From Rhizobium sp. ASV20 (GTDB lineage: Bacteria > Pseudomonadota > Alphaproteobacteria > Rhizobiales > Rhizobiaceae), in contig NZ_JAELTU010000034.1 of assembly GCF_016429015.1 (NCBI RefSeq), forward strand, positions 1 to 51,921: DNA of 51,921 nt, in the 5' to 3' direction. The notes beneath the pieces are model-generated. The model was not told where the DNA came from, ran no database searches, and saw only the letters and a list, made by a program, of their open reading frames with translations. Below are positions 17,493-26,280 of the stretch, piece by piece (position 1 is the first letter of the stretch; every line of letters begins with the position of its first letter). The position numbers were made by a program, and so were the translations under genes.

Positions 17493-17538
17493 TGATCTTA
17501 TCCAAAAACCGCTGCGCACTTTTTGGGATCATGCTCTA
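17493..17538. repeat. Rhizobial palindromic repeat, copy 1
   Basis: An imperfect palindrome with core CCAAAAA (17502-17508), ACCGCTGCGCAC-like centre, TTTTTGG (17520-17526) and end GATCATGCTCTA. It shares the AAAACCGCT...CACTTTT core and the CATGCTCTA end with the element at 36261-36312. It lies upstream of ispH. Confidence 0.65.
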
Positions 17539-17580
17539 GCCGAATATTCCATCGAAATGAAGCAATTCTATTGCATGCCT

Positions 17581-18345
17581 CTATTGTGAGGGTGCATCCG
17601 GATGGTGCTTGCGCCACCAGGAAATCGCGACGATGGCAACCAGCGCCACCGCCAGCCCGTACCAGGTCACCGCATATTGCAGGTGATTATTCGGCAGATC
17701 GATGATGGTGACGCCGCCCACGGGCAAGCCTGCCGGATTGGGCGTCTTGTCGGCATCTACGAAGAAAGGCAGCACCTTGTCTTTCGGCAGGTCGACACTG
17801 GACGCCATGCCATCCAGATCCTTCCAGAAGAAGAAATTCTTGGCGAGATCGTTGTCCGGCATGCCATCGGGCCGGCTCGCAAGCTTGGCGCGCGCAAGAC
17901 CGGTAACGGTCTGATCGCCTGTCAGCTGCCCCTGCTTGCGCATCTCCGGCTCTTTGGCCGCCGAGGGCACGAAGCCCCGGTTTATGAAGAGGTAGCGGCC
18001 ATCCTCGAGCTGCAGCGGCGTATAGATGTAAAAACCGGGCTCGTCGCCGTAAGTGGCAAGGAAGTGGCGCTCCTTGTTGTTGAGATAGCGGCCATGCGTC
18101 GTAACCACGCGATATTCGATATCGCCGCCGGAAGCAGCCATTGTTTCTATGGCCGAAAGCGAAACCGCAGGCGCATCCTTACGGGCAGCAATATCGGCAA
18201 GCAGACCTTCCTTCCATTGCAGCCGCTCGACCTGCCAGGTGCCAAGCCCCAGCAGGATGACGAGCGCGACGAGCAGGATCAAAGCCTTGCCGATCTGCCA
18301 CAAAAGATTGGGGCGGCGAGCTGGCGCAGCGCTCTCAATCACCAC
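17581..18345 (-). CDS. SURF1 family cytochrome oxidase assembly protein
   Basis: 254 residues with one membrane helix near each end (residues 17-36, and YAVTWYGLAVALVAIVAISWW near the C-terminus) and a large periplasmic part. Family motifs include LGTWQVERLQWKEGLL, VTTHGRYLNNKERHFL, FINRGFVP and HLQYAVTWYGLA. SURF1 helps insert haem a into subunit I of aa3 oxidase. It overlaps DUF983 by 11 bases. The cox operon itself is upstream, separated by two unrelated genes. Confidence 0.94.
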   Translation of the reverse strand: MVIESAAPARRPNLLWQIGKALILLVALVILLGLGTWQVERLQWKEGLLADIAARKDAPAVSLSAIETMAASGGDIEYRVVTTHGRYLNNKERHFLATYGDEPGFYIYTPLQLEDGRYLFINRGFVPSAAKEPEMRKQGQLTGDQTVTGLARAKLASRPDGMPDNDLAKNFFFWKDLDGMASSVDLPKDKVLPFFVDADKTPNPAGLPVGGVTIIDLPNNHLQYAVTWYGLAVALVAIVAISWWRKHHPDAPSQ

Positions 18346-18754
18346 TTATGCGCCCCTCGCTGGCATTGTTGCGATACTGCAGCGCGATCAGAATGCCCTT
18401 GCACCAGCGCAGGGACAGCAGCGACAGAATGATGGTCAACGGCGCAAACAGCACTATGTAAACCCAGACCGGCGGAGCGTAATTGACCTGCATCCACAGA
18501 ACCAGGCCGATGACGATGAAGCCAACGATCAGGATGACGAAGACCGCAGGGCCATCGCCCGCATCGGCGAAAGCATAGTCGAGATCGCAGGCAGAGCAGC
18601 GCGGCTTGACCGACAGCAGCCCATTGAAAAGCTTGCCGTGGCCGCAGCGCGGACAACACCCCTGGATACCGACCTTGAACGGATCGACGGGTGCAAAGAG
18701 AGCGCCATCGTCATGCGATGTCCCAGCGGGGCTTTTGTCTTGGTCTGAGTTCAA
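18335..18754 (-). CDS. DUF983 zinc-ribbon membrane protein
   Basis: 139 residues. Two cysteine pairs (CPRCGHGKLF and CSACDLDY) form a likely zinc ribbon, followed by two membrane helices (AVFVILIVGFIVIGLVLW and VWVYIVLFAPLTIILSLL). DUF983 proteins commonly lie beside cytochrome c oxidase subunit III in Alphaproteobacteria and are thought to help oxidase assembly; the role is not proven. Its 3' end overlaps SURF1. Confidence 0.92.
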   Translation of the reverse strand: MNSDQDKSPAGTSHDDGALFAPVDPFKVGIQGCCPRCGHGKLFNGLLSVKPRCSACDLDYAFADAGDGPAVFVILIVGFIVIGLVLWMQVNYAPPVWVYIVLFAPLTIILSLLSLRWCKGILIALQYRNNASEGRISGD

Positions 18755-18902
18755 AGTTCGGTCTCGATCCGCCTGCCATTACTGGCGAGAATTCCGATCT
18801 CGCCCCTGTCATAATCAGTAGCCGTGATGCGCTCATTCGTCCAATCGAAAAGCTCGCATATCGTTGCATCCCGGCTGACACACCCACAGGAAGGTTCGTC
18901 TT

Positions 18903-19553
18903 TTGGAACATAGTGATGACATCGCCAAAGGCCGCATCATCATCCTCAACGGTGCGCCACGGTCGGGAAAATCAAGTATTGTCGAAGCCATCCAGGCGGG
19001 ATTCGACGGCGTATGGGTCAATCTCGGTGTCGACGCCTATGTGCGACACGTCACGCCTGAGCGCTATCGTCCGGGTATTGGCCTGCGCCCGGGCGGCGAG
19101 CGGCCGGATCTCGAACCGCTGGTTCCGCGCTTTTATGCCGCACTCTATGCGTCGATCGCCGCTCATAGCCGTCTTGGCTTCAATGTCGTCGCCGAGTTCG
19201 GACATCATGACGCCTATTCGCGCCCGCTCGGCATCCTCGGTGATTGCGCAAGGCAGCTAGCCGGATTGCCCGCTTTGTTCGTTGGCGTGCGCTGCTCCCT
19301 CGACGTCGTGATGCAGCGCCGGCTGGCGGAAGGGCCGGAACGGCAAGGCAGCTATGTTGCCGTCGAAACCGGCAAGGCAGTCCCCGCGCCTGTTATCGCC
19401 TGGCAGGAGCATGTGCACCGGCCCGGCATCTATGATTTGGAAGTCGATACCGCATCAAAGACCCCGCAGGAATGCGCGAACGAGATCCAGCAGATGCTTG
19501 CACACGGCATTCCCCACCCGTCGGCATTTGAGCGCCTTGCCTCCCTCGGCTGA
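18903..19553 (+). CDS. Chloramphenicol phosphotransferase-like P-loop kinase
   Basis: 216 residues. P-loop GAPRSGKS at residues 17-24; GVDAY with Asp44 matches the GVD(S/A) catalytic-base region of CPT, followed by PGIGLRPGGERP and an arginine-rich lid (VMQRRLAEGPERQG). The CPT family phosphorylates chloramphenicol in Streptomyces, but most members have unknown substrates, so a resistance role is not assured. No ATG is in frame near the start; I use TTG at 18903 because AGGAAGG lies 8 bases before it. The gene runs against its cox-cluster neighbours. Confidence 0.85.
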   Translation: MEHSDDIAKGRIIILNGAPRSGKSSIVEAIQAGFDGVWVNLGVDAYVRHVTPERYRPGIGLRPGGERPDLEPLVPRFYAALYASIAAHSRLGFNVVAEFGHHDAYSRPLGILGDCARQLAGLPALFVGVRCSLDVVMQRRLAEGPERQGSYVAVETGKAVPAPVIAWQEHVHRPGIYDLEVDTASKTPQECANEIQQMLAHGIPHPSAFERLASLG

Positions 19554-19628
19554 AAAGGCGCTATGGCGACCGCATGTCGTCAAATGAGCAGTGGTATTGC
19601 GCCGGCGGTATGCGCATGGCCAAAGAGC

Positions 19629-19670
19629 TAAAGCGCAAGAAGCCAATATGAGAGATCGTGACGCGCTTTA
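19629..19670. repeat. Inverted repeat between convergent genes
   Basis: TAAAGCGC (19629-19636) and GCGCTTTA (19663-19670) form exact 8-bp arms 26 bases apart. The right arm includes the stop codon of the MBL gene. It may act as a terminator between the convergent kinase and MBL genes or be a remnant of a dispersed repeat. Confidence 0.45.
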
Positions 19671-20477
19671 GGATTCGAGCAAGCGTATGTAACGCTCGGC
19701 TGAACGGGCAACAGCGTCCTTTGCCCCTGCCGGTATGAACTTTTCCTTCCAGGGGCCGTAAATGCGATCGAAGTCGAGAGCCGCCGTGCGAGCCGCGATA
19801 CGCCTGACCTCGCGCGCCGGCAACGGAATCACGTTCGGAAACGAATACATGAAGGAAACCCAGCGCCTGTCGGCAACCACCTGAATAGTGTCGCCGACGA
19901 GAAGAACTCCCTTGCCATCAGCGCCGGCTCGCCATTCCAGAACGCTGCTCCCGTCGAAATGGCCGCCGAGTCGATGCAAGGCAATGCCGGGCAGCACCTC
20001 ATGGCGATCGCCCTGCCAGGGTGTGATCGATCCGCTCGGGCGTTGAACATAGGCAATATCAGCCTCGTGAAGTAAGATCGGCACGTCGCCCAGCGCCTCG
20101 CTCCACTCCACCATGCCCGTATAGAAATGCGGATGGGACAGGCAGATGGCCTTGAGGCCGCCAAGCTCCTGAATGCGACCCCGCGTTTTCTCGTCGAGCA
20201 TGGCCGTGCAGTCCCACAGAACGTTTCCATGCGGGGATTGCAGGAGAAGTGCTCTCTGCCCGATGCCGACATCTGGAACGATACCGATGCCAGTCAGGTT
20301 CGGCTCCAGCTCACTCCACTCATTTGCATGGGTCGCTGTCAGCGCTTCTCGCGCGATCCACTGTTGGCCCGCCTCGGGAACATATTGCCGTTCGTCCTCG
20401 CAGATGAGGCAATGGGAAGGGTAGATGTCGCTGGGCGCAACATGCGCGCCGCATGTTTTACAGATCCAAATGGACAA
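19668..20477 (-). CDS. Metallo-beta-lactamase-fold protein with N-terminal zinc ribbon
   Basis: 269 residues. Residues 6-26 hold two CxxC pairs (CKTC, CLIC) as in a rubredoxin-like ribbon. The MBL part has SHPHFYT at 114-120 where HxHxDH is expected: both first His are kept (115, 117) but the Asp and His of the second metal site read Tyr and Thr. GGHFDGS (His173) and VGDT (Asp196) are kept. It may bind one metal or none. Substrate unknown. Start TTG at 20477 with GGAGG 9 bases upstream; no better start is in frame. Confidence 0.85.
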   Translation of the reverse strand: MSIWICKTCGAHVAPSDIYPSHCLICEDERQYVPEAGQQWIAREALTATHANEWSELEPNLTGIGIVPDVGIGQRALLLQSPHGNVLWDCTAMLDEKTRGRIQELGGLKAICLSHPHFYTGMVEWSEALGDVPILLHEADIAYVQRPSGSITPWQGDRHEVLPGIALHRLGGHFDGSSVLEWRAGADGKGVLLVGDTIQVVADRRWVSFMYSFPNVIPLPAREVRRIAARTAALDFDRIYGPWKEKFIPAGAKDAVARSAERYIRLLES

Positions 20478-20549
20478 GGGAGCAAACCTCCATAAGCAAC
20501 GGGGATCCGAGAACTATGGAAAGCAGCGAGGATCTCCTAGCTTCCCGCC

Positions 20550-20598
20550 AAAAAAATACCGCCGCAAAAGTCTCGGATCGAGAAAACTTTTGCGGCGG
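20550..20598 (-). terminator. Rho-independent terminator after ctaE
   Basis: On the minus strand a perfect 13-bp stem (CCGCCGCAAAAGT / ACTTTTGCGGCGG) with a 14-base loop is followed by TATTTTTTT. It lies 36 bases after the ctaE stop and should end cox operon transcription before the inserted genes. Confidence 0.92.
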
Positions 20599-20634
20599 CA
20601 GGATTTCACAGTCTTGGCGGAAGATCGACCGGCG

Positions 20635-21513
20635 TCAGCCAGCCGCCAAAGGCGCACCCCAGCTGCCCCAGATGTAGATGGCGAAGAACAGGAACAGCCA
20701 GACGACGTCGACGAAGTGCCAGTACCAGGCGGCGGCCTCGAAACCGAAATGCTGCTTCGGGGTGAAATCACCCTTAATGGAACGGACGAGGCAGACCAGC
20801 AGGAAGATCGTGCCGATCAGAACGTGGAAGCCGTGGAAGCCAGTCGCCATGAAGAACGTCGCGCCGTAGATCGAGTTCTTGAACGCGAAGGGAGCGTGCG
20901 CATATTCGTAGGCCTGGACGCAGGAGAACAACGCACCGAGCAATACGGTCAGGGTCAGCCCCTGGATGAGTCCCTTGCGGTCGCCGTGCAGCAGCGCATG
21001 GTGCGCCCAGGTGACCGTGGTGCCCGACAGCAGCAGAATGATGGTGTTATAGATCGGGAGGTGCCAGGGATCCAGCACTTCGACGCCCTTCGGCGGGAAC
21101 TGGCCGCCAAGGAAGGCGGTACGCGATGCCTGGATCGCCTCGTTCGGGAACAGGCTGACATCGAAATACGCCCAGAACCAGGCAACGAAGAACATCACCT
21201 CGGAGGCGATGAACATGATCATGCCGTAGCGCAGATGCAGCGAGACGACGCGAGTATGCGCGCCTTCATGCGCTTCCTTGATGGTATCTGCCCACCAGCC
21301 GTACATGACGTAGAGAATTACGGCCAGGCCGATGAAGAACAGCCACGGCTGTGCGAAATTGATCCCGAACAGATGCACTGCGCCGCCGTTGAGGTAGCGC
21401 ATGAAGCAAACACCGCCGAAGGTGATGACGAAGGCACCGAAGGCCGCGACGATCGGCCATGGGCTCGGATCGATAATATGATAGTCGTGTTTTCTCTGAT
21501 GCACTTCGGCCAT
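20635..21513 (-). CDS. ctaE: Cytochrome c oxidase subunit III
   Basis: 292 residues with seven predicted membrane helices. AEVHQRKHDYHIIDPSPWPI, GMIMFIASEVMFFVAWFWAYFD (carrying the conserved Glu), VTWAHHAL and TGFHGFHVLIGTIFL are typical of CoxC/CtaE. Subunit III stabilises the aa3 oxidase and guides proton uptake. I chose the ATG at 21513 (MAEVHQRKH); upstream ATGs at 21570 and 21543 add non-conserved residues. It is the last gene of the cox operon, 63 bp after ctaG, with a strong terminator behind it. Confidence 0.97.
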   Translation of the reverse strand: MAEVHQRKHDYHIIDPSPWPIVAAFGAFVITFGGVCFMRYLNGGAVHLFGINFAQPWLFFIGLAVILYVMYGWWADTIKEAHEGAHTRVVSLHLRYGMIMFIASEVMFFVAWFWAYFDVSLFPNEAIQASRTAFLGGQFPPKGVEVLDPWHLPIYNTIILLLSGTTVTWAHHALLHGDRKGLIQGLTLTVLLGALFSCVQAYEYAHAPFAFKNSIYGATFFMATGFHGFHVLIGTIFLLVCLVRSIKGDFTPKQHFGFEAAAWYWHFVDVVWLFLFFAIYIWGSWGAPLAAG

Positions 21514-21576
21514 GTCAGCAATCCCCGAATAACTTTTTCCCATATTGCTTCCGGTCAAACCGAAAAGCACTCTCCA

Positions 21577-22191
21577 TCAAAGCTTTTTTCCCGCCGGCTG
21601 CACTGCAGCGTCGTTCGATGCCACGGGCTTTGCGCCGTCCCGCGGGTAGTAGGTGTATGACAGCGTCAGCGCATTGATCGTCTTGGTTTCCACCGCCGTC
21701 GCGATCTCCGGATCGACATAGAAGACGACAGGCATTTCGCGCTTTTCCCCCGGAGCAAGATCCGTCTCGTTGAAGCAGAAGCACTGGACCTTGTTGAAAT
21801 AGACCCCGGCTTCCAGCGGCGAGACATTGAAGATCGCCTGGCCGCGCTCCGGCTTGTCGGACTTGTTCTCGATCACGAATTTTACTTCGATCGTCTCGCC
21901 GATCTTCGGATTCACCGACTTCTGCACCGGCTTGAAATCCCAAGGCAGGCCGGGCGCCACATTGGCGTCGAAGGAGACCTGAATCCGCTTGTCGAGAATG
22001 ACGTTGGAGACCTGCTCTGTGCGCTGGGTCGTGCCATTATAGCCCGTCACCTGACAGAACATACGATAGAGCGGCACGGCTGCAGCGCACATGGCGCTCA
22101 TGCCGATGACGAAGCTCAGGCACATGGCAACGACCAGCCCGTTATTACGGCCGCCCGTTACAGCGCTCTTCTTTGCCTCCTCCTCCATCAC
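21577..22191 (-). CDS. ctaG: Cytochrome c oxidase assembly protein CtaG (Cox11-type)
   Basis: 204 residues: a short cytoplasmic N-terminus, one membrane helix ([24 protein letters not shown]) and a periplasmic immunoglobulin-like domain. The copper site CFCFNE is present, with [13 protein letters not shown] and FYVDPEI. It delivers copper to the CuB site of subunit I. It starts 6 bases after the stop of the small membrane protein gene and precedes ctaE. Confidence 0.96.
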   Translation of the reverse strand: MMEEEAKKSAVTGGRNNGLVVAMCLSFVIGMSAMCAAAVPLYRMFCQVTGYNGTTQRTEQVSNVILDKRIQVSFDANVAPGLPWDFKPVQKSVNPKIGETIEVKFVIENKSDKPERGQAIFNVSPLEAGVYFNKVQCFCFNETDLAPGEKREMPVVFYVDPEIATAVETKTINALTLSYTYYPRDGAKPVASNDAAVQPAGKKL

Positions 22192-22197
22192 GCCTCC

Positions 22198-22338
22198 TCA
22201 AACGTGTCCGGAACCGACCTTGATGATGGTGATCGCATAAAACAGGATCACCAGGCCGGCCAGTACTATGCCGAGCGCTATATTGCGCCCGCGCCGCGAT
22301 TTCTTCTGCGCTTCCGTCAGCTTGACAAGTTCGATCAT
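22198..22338 (-). CDS. Small cox-operon membrane protein (CoxF-like)
   Basis: 46 residues. A basic N-terminus ([19 protein letters not shown]) is followed by one membrane helix ([21 protein letters not shown]) and a short tail. Its ATG overlaps the ctaB stop by 4 bases, and its stop is 6 bases before ctaG, so it is co-translated in the cox operon. Peptides of this size and place are common in alphaproteobacterial cox operons and may help assembly or be a minor subunit; role unproven. Confidence 0.88.
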   Translation of the reverse strand: MIELVKLTEAQKKSRRGRNIALGIVLAGLVILFYAITIIKVGSGHV

Positions 22339-23285
22339 AGCCAGCCTCCAGACATCAGCACGCTAACGAGCCTGTCGATGAGTAGCGCGGAAAAGATCGC
22401 GAAGAGATAGAAAATGGAAAAGCCGAAGAGCTTCTTTGCCGGCACCATCTTTACGTCGCCATCGGCCATCCGCCAGACGGCGATGGAACAGTGCACGAAG
22501 ATCACGCCCAATGCAGCCGCGACGAAACCATAGCCAAGGCTCGCAAAGCCCATAAAGGTCGGCGCCACGCCGATGATGGCGGTCAGCACGGCATAGACGA
22601 CGATCTGGTTCTTGGTCGTCGGGATACCGGCGACGTTCGGCAGCATCGGCACGTCGACAGCTTCGTAATCGCCCATCTTGAACAAGGCTAGCGCCCAGAA
22701 ATGCGCCGGCGTCCAGAGGAAGATGATGAGGAACAGAACGATGCTCTCGATCGGCACGCTACCCGTGACGCAGGCCCAGCCGATGACAGGCGGGAAAGCG
22801 CCGGCGGCGCCACCGATGACGATGTTCTGCGGCGTCGAACGCTTCAACCACATCGTGTAGATGACAGCATAGAAGAAAATGGTGAAGGCGAGAATGCCGG
22901 CCGACAGCCAATTGATGGCCAGGCCAAGGATCGTCACCGAGAAGCCCGACAGCACAAGACCGAAAGCCAAGGCTTCGGACGGGCTGATACGACCAGAAGG
23001 GATCGGCCTGCGCGCCGTGCGGCTCATGACAGCATCAATGTCGGCATCGTACCACATGTTCAATGCGCCGGATGCGCCGGCGCCAACAGCGATGCAGAGG
23101 ATGGCGATGAAACCGAGAACCGGATTGATATGGCCGGGGGCCAATACGAGACCGGTAAAAGCAGTGAAGACGACCAGCGACATCACGCGCGGCTTCAAAA
23201 GCTCGAAATAATCGCGCGCGCTCGCTTCCGACAGGCCGCTATCGCCTTGTTTTGCAAGCGCTTCGTGATTGTCGATGACCGTCAT
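22335..23285 (-). CDS. ctaB: Protohaem IX farnesyltransferase (haem O synthase)
   Basis: 316 residues with about nine membrane helices of the UbiA prenyltransferase family. The Asp-rich prenyl-diphosphate sites are [19 protein letters not shown] and, in the second half, [29 protein letters not shown] is the usual N-terminal motif. It adds a farnesyl group to haem B, giving haem O, the precursor of haem A in aa3 oxidase. The name cyoE is also used. It sits between ctaD and the small membrane protein. Confidence 0.97.
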   Translation of the reverse strand: MTVIDNHEALAKQGDSGLSEASARDYFELLKPRVMSLVVFTAFTGLVLAPGHINPVLGFIAILCIAVGAGASGALNMWYDADIDAVMSRTARRPIPSGRISPSEALAFGLVLSGFSVTILGLAINWLSAGILAFTIFFYAVIYTMWLKRSTPQNIVIGGAAGAFPPVIGWACVTGSVPIESIVLFLIIFLWTPAHFWALALFKMGDYEAVDVPMLPNVAGIPTTKNQIVVYAVLTAIIGVAPTFMGFASLGYGFVAAALGVIFVHCSIAVWRMADGDVKMVPAKKLFGFSIFYLFAIFSALLIDRLVSVLMSGGWL

Positions 23286-23343
23286 TCTTTTTCCAATTAT
23301 TCAGTTGAGCCGGACGCCGTTTATCACGGCGTCCGGAAATAGA

Positions 23344-25038
23344 CTACTTGATGCGCGGCAGCTCTTCCCACTGGTGGTGGGGCGGCGGCGACGAAAGCTG
23401 CCACTCGAGCGTGGTTGCGCCCTCGCCCCAGGGATTGTCGCCTGCAACGCGCTTCTTTGCGAAGGCATCTATAACGCCCCAGAAGAAGAAGCAAAGGCCT
23501 ACAGCTGCGACATAGGAGCCGATCGAGGATACAAAGTTCCAGCCAGCATAGGCATCCGGATAGTCGATATAGCGGCGCGGCATGCCTGCACGACCCAGGA
23601 AGTGCTGCGGGAAGAACACCATGTTCACGCCGATGAACGTGATCCAGAAATGCCAGTTGCCGATCCGCTCATTGTACATGTAGCCGGTCATCTTCGGGAA
23701 CCAGTAGTACCAGGCGGCGAAAATCGCGAAGACGGCACCAAGCGACAGGACGTAGTGGAAGTGCGCCACGACGAAGTAGGTCGCGTGCAATTCGCGGTCG
23801 AGACCGGCATTGGCGAGCTGAACGCCGGTAACGCCACCAAGCGTGAACAGGAAGATGAAGCCGAGCGCCCAGATCATCGGCGTACGGAATTCGATCGAGC
23901 CGCCCCACATCGTCGCGATCCACGAGAAGATCTTCACACCCGTCGGGACGGCGATAACCATCGTCGCGAAGACGAAGTAGCGCTGCGTGTCGAGCGACAG
24001 ACCGGTCACGTACATGTGGTGAGCCCAGACGACGAAGCCGACAGCACCGATCGCAACCATGGCGTAAGCCATGCCCAGGTAGCCGAAGATCGGCTTGCGG
24101 GAGAAGGTTGAGATGATGTGGCTGATCATGCCGAAGCCGGGCAGGATCAGGATGTAGACTTCCGGATGGCCGAAGAACCAGAACAGGTGCTGGTAGAGCA
24201 GCGGGTCACCGCCGCCTTCCGGCGCGAAGAAGGTCGTGCCGAAGTTGCGGTCCGTCAGGACCATGGTGATGGCGCCGGCGAGAACGGGCAGCGACAGCAG
24301 CAACAGGAATGCGGTGATCAGAACCGACCAGGCAAACAGCGGCATCTTGTGCAGCGTCATGCCCGGAGCGCGCATGTTCAGGATCGTGGTGATGAAGTTG
24401 ATCGCACCGAGGATCGAGGATGCACCGGCGATGTGCAGTGCGAAAATGACCAGATCGATCGCCGGGCCTGGATGGCCGACGGTTCCCGACAAGGGCACAT
24501 ACATCGTCCAGCCACCGCCCGCGCCGTAAGCACCTGCCGGACCTTCGACGAACATCGAAAGGATGAGCAGGAGGAAAGCCGGCACGAGAAGCCAGAAGGA
24601 AATGTTGTTGAGACGCGGGAATGCCATATCCGGCGCGCCGATCATGATCGGCACCATCCAGTTGGCGAAGCCGCCGATCATCGCAGGCATGACCATGAAG
24701 AAGATCATGATCAGTGCGTGAGCGGTGACGAAGACATTGTACATCTGCTTGCCGCCATCGATGGCAGCATCGCCGGAGAAGCCGTAGACCATCGACGCCA
24801 GACCGCTGAAGATCTGAATGCCGGGCTCCTGCAATTCCATGCGGATGGCGACCGAAAGCAGGAAGCCGATGACGCCCGCGAAGATCGCGAAGATCAGATA
24901 GAGCGTGCCGATGTCCTTGTGATTCGTCGAAAACAGCCAACGATCGGCAAAAGACTGCTTGTGGGCGTGGTGATCATCATGCGCATGGGCATCTTGCAGA
25001 CCGTGCGAGTGATCGTCGTGTACCTTGGATCCAGCCAT
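23344..25038 (-). CDS. ctaD: Cytochrome c oxidase subunit I (aa3 type)
   Basis: 564 residues, twelve membrane helices. Haem a and a3/CuB ligands are in MVYGF...[28 protein letters not shown] (His-Tyr cross-link region), WAHHMYVTG and [21 protein letters not shown]. The D- and K-channel residues lie in GGFANWMVP and the PEVYI helix, so it is an A-type proton pump. The N-terminal tail is rich in His (eight in the first 26 residues). Spacing to ctaC is 14 bp. Confidence 0.98.
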   Translation of the reverse strand: MAGSKVHDDHSHGLQDAHAHDDHHAHKQSFADRWLFSTNHKDIGTLYLIFAIFAGVIGFLLSVAIRMELQEPGIQIFSGLASMVYGFSGDAAIDGGKQMYNVFVTAHALIMIFFMVMPAMIGGFANWMVPIMIGAPDMAFPRLNNISFWLLVPAFLLLILSMFVEGPAGAYGAGGGWTMYVPLSGTVGHPGPAIDLVIFALHIAGASSILGAINFITTILNMRAPGMTLHKMPLFAWSVLITAFLLLLSLPVLAGAITMVLTDRNFGTTFFAPEGGGDPLLYQHLFWFFGHPEVYILILPGFGMISHIISTFSRKPIFGYLGMAYAMVAIGAVGFVVWAHHMYVTGLSLDTQRYFVFATMVIAVPTGVKIFSWIATMWGGSIEFRTPMIWALGFIFLFTLGGVTGVQLANAGLDRELHATYFVVAHFHYVLSLGAVFAIFAAWYYWFPKMTGYMYNERIGNWHFWITFIGVNMVFFPQHFLGRAGMPRRYIDYPDAYAGWNFVSSIGSYVAAVGLCFFFWGVIDAFAKKRVAGDNPWGEGATTLEWQLSSPPPHHQWEELPRIK

Positions 25039-25052
25039 TGTTCCTACCCCTC

Positions 25053-25943
25053 TTACTTGGCCGTGTTTTCGGCGACCTTGACGGTCGTCGGTTCGTCAAC
25101 AGCGGCCATCAGAGCCTTATTCGCCTTGTTGAGATCGGTTGTGGCGGCAGCGAGCCATTGCTTGTACTGATCGTCGGAGACGACGCGAATTGCGATCGGC
25201 ATGAAGGAGTGATCCTTGCCGCACAGCTCGGAACACTGGCCATAGAACAGACCTTCGCGGTCGGCCTTGAACCAAGTTTCGTTCAAACGACCGGGAATGG
25301 CGTCGATCCTGACACCGAAGGACGGCATGGCGAAGGAATGAATGACGTCGGCCGGCGCGGCGGTGACGAGAACGCGGACGTTCTTGCCGACGGGCACCAC
25401 CATTTCGTTATCCACAGCCAAGAGGCGAGGATACTTCGACTTGTCTTCCTTGCCGGCGGTCGTGCGATCCTGCTCTTTCAGCATGAACGAATCAAAAGCG
25501 AGCGGCGACGCGCCGCTTCCCTCATATTCATAGTTCCACTGCCACTGCGTCGCCGTCGCCTTGACGGTGACGTCTGTCTTCTCGGGGAAGGTCAGCTGGT
25601 CAGTCAAAAGATTGAAAGAGGGAATTGCCAGGAACAGCAGGATGAGGACCGGACCAATCGTCCAGATAACCTCGATCAGCGTGTTGTGGCTCGTCTTGGA
25701 CGGGACCGGGTTCCTGGAAGCCCGGAATTTCACCATGACGACCAAGAGGAGAGCGAGAACCAGCAGCGTGATCGGAATGATAAACCAAAGCGTGTATGTC
25801 TCAAACCAGCGGATTTGATGCATGATGCCGGTTGCGGCTTCCTGCATACCAGTTTCCCAAGGTTTCGGCTGATCGGCGTAACAGCCTGTCGCAAAAAGCA
25901 GACAGATCATAGCCGCCAGAGCCGCGTAAGCTCTCTTAATCAC
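25053..25943 (-). CDS. ctaC: Cytochrome c oxidase subunit II
   Basis: 296 residues. Signal segment, two membrane helices ([19 protein letters not shown] and [16 protein letters not shown]) and a periplasmic cupredoxin domain with the CuA site [15 protein letters not shown]. The aromatic electron-entry segment [12 protein letters not shown] is present. No haem-binding CxxCH, so no fused cytochrome c. FATGC after the first helix could be a lipobox. GTG at 25943 is chosen: GGAGGGA lies upstream. First gene of the cox operon. Confidence 0.96.
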   Translation of the reverse strand: MIKRAYAALAAMICLLFATGCYADQPKPWETGMQEAATGIMHQIRWFETYTLWFIIPITLLVLALLLVVMVKFRASRNPVPSKTSHNTLIEVIWTIGPVLILLFLAIPSFNLLTDQLTFPEKTDVTVKATATQWQWNYEYEGSGASPLAFDSFMLKEQDRTTAGKEDKSKYPRLLAVDNEMVVPVGKNVRVLVTAAPADVIHSFAMPSFGVRIDAIPGRLNETWFKADREGLFYGQCSELCGKDHSFMPIAIRVVSDDQYKQWLAAATTDLNKANKALMAAVDEPTTVKVAENTAK

Positions 25944-26280
25944 GATGTCTCTCCCTCCAGCGTTTGATCCCAGATCTTCCTCAAACGCAGTATCCCTACA
26001 ATCCATTGCGCTTCAAACCACAGTTTGGGGTGCTCCGCAACAACTCACGACATTTGTTAGTGCGGCATTTTTGCGCGAATCTCATCCTCCTTGCCGGCCA
26101 GACATGGCAAGCATTTCATCATCATACGAAAAATTGCACCATGGTCCATGGCGCCACCCTGACAAAATGGAGTACACGTCGTATTTCCGCCGCAGTCGAT
26201 TGGAATCCAGCACGCGGGGCTTTTCATTTGCTGGCATGGGCTTCAACAATAACGGCACTGATTCGAATCTAGAGGTTTTC
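25944..26280. other. Divergent promoter region of ctaC and ialB
   Basis: 337 bases between two divergent genes. It holds the inverted repeat listed at 25960-25988 and an AT-richer centre (around 26040-26075 and 26195-26270). The ialB reading frame stays open backward across this whole region, but codon use there is unlike a gene. No consensus promoter is clear to me. Confidence 0.5.
25960..25988. promoter_or_regulatory. Inverted repeat in the ctaC leader
   Basis: GCGTTTGA (25960-25967) and TCAAACGC (25981-25988) are exact 8-bp arms with a 13-base spacer, about 17-45 bases upstream of the ctaC start, just before its ribosome binding site. It could be an operator or an mRNA hairpin. Confidence 0.45.

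Noticed and set aside
18903..20477. Antibiotic resistance island (CPT-like plus beta-lactamase-fold genes)
   Set aside because: The MBL protein lacks the beta-lactamase metal site and the CPT substrate is not known; no mobile genes nearby.
26255..26275. GATTCGAATCT resembling a tRNA T-loop
   Set aside because: No acceptor or anticodon stem can be drawn around it.
25945..26280. 112-codon upstream extension of IalB
   Set aside because: The signal peptide begins at 26281; upstream residues show no conservation or export signal and cover the ctaC promoter region.
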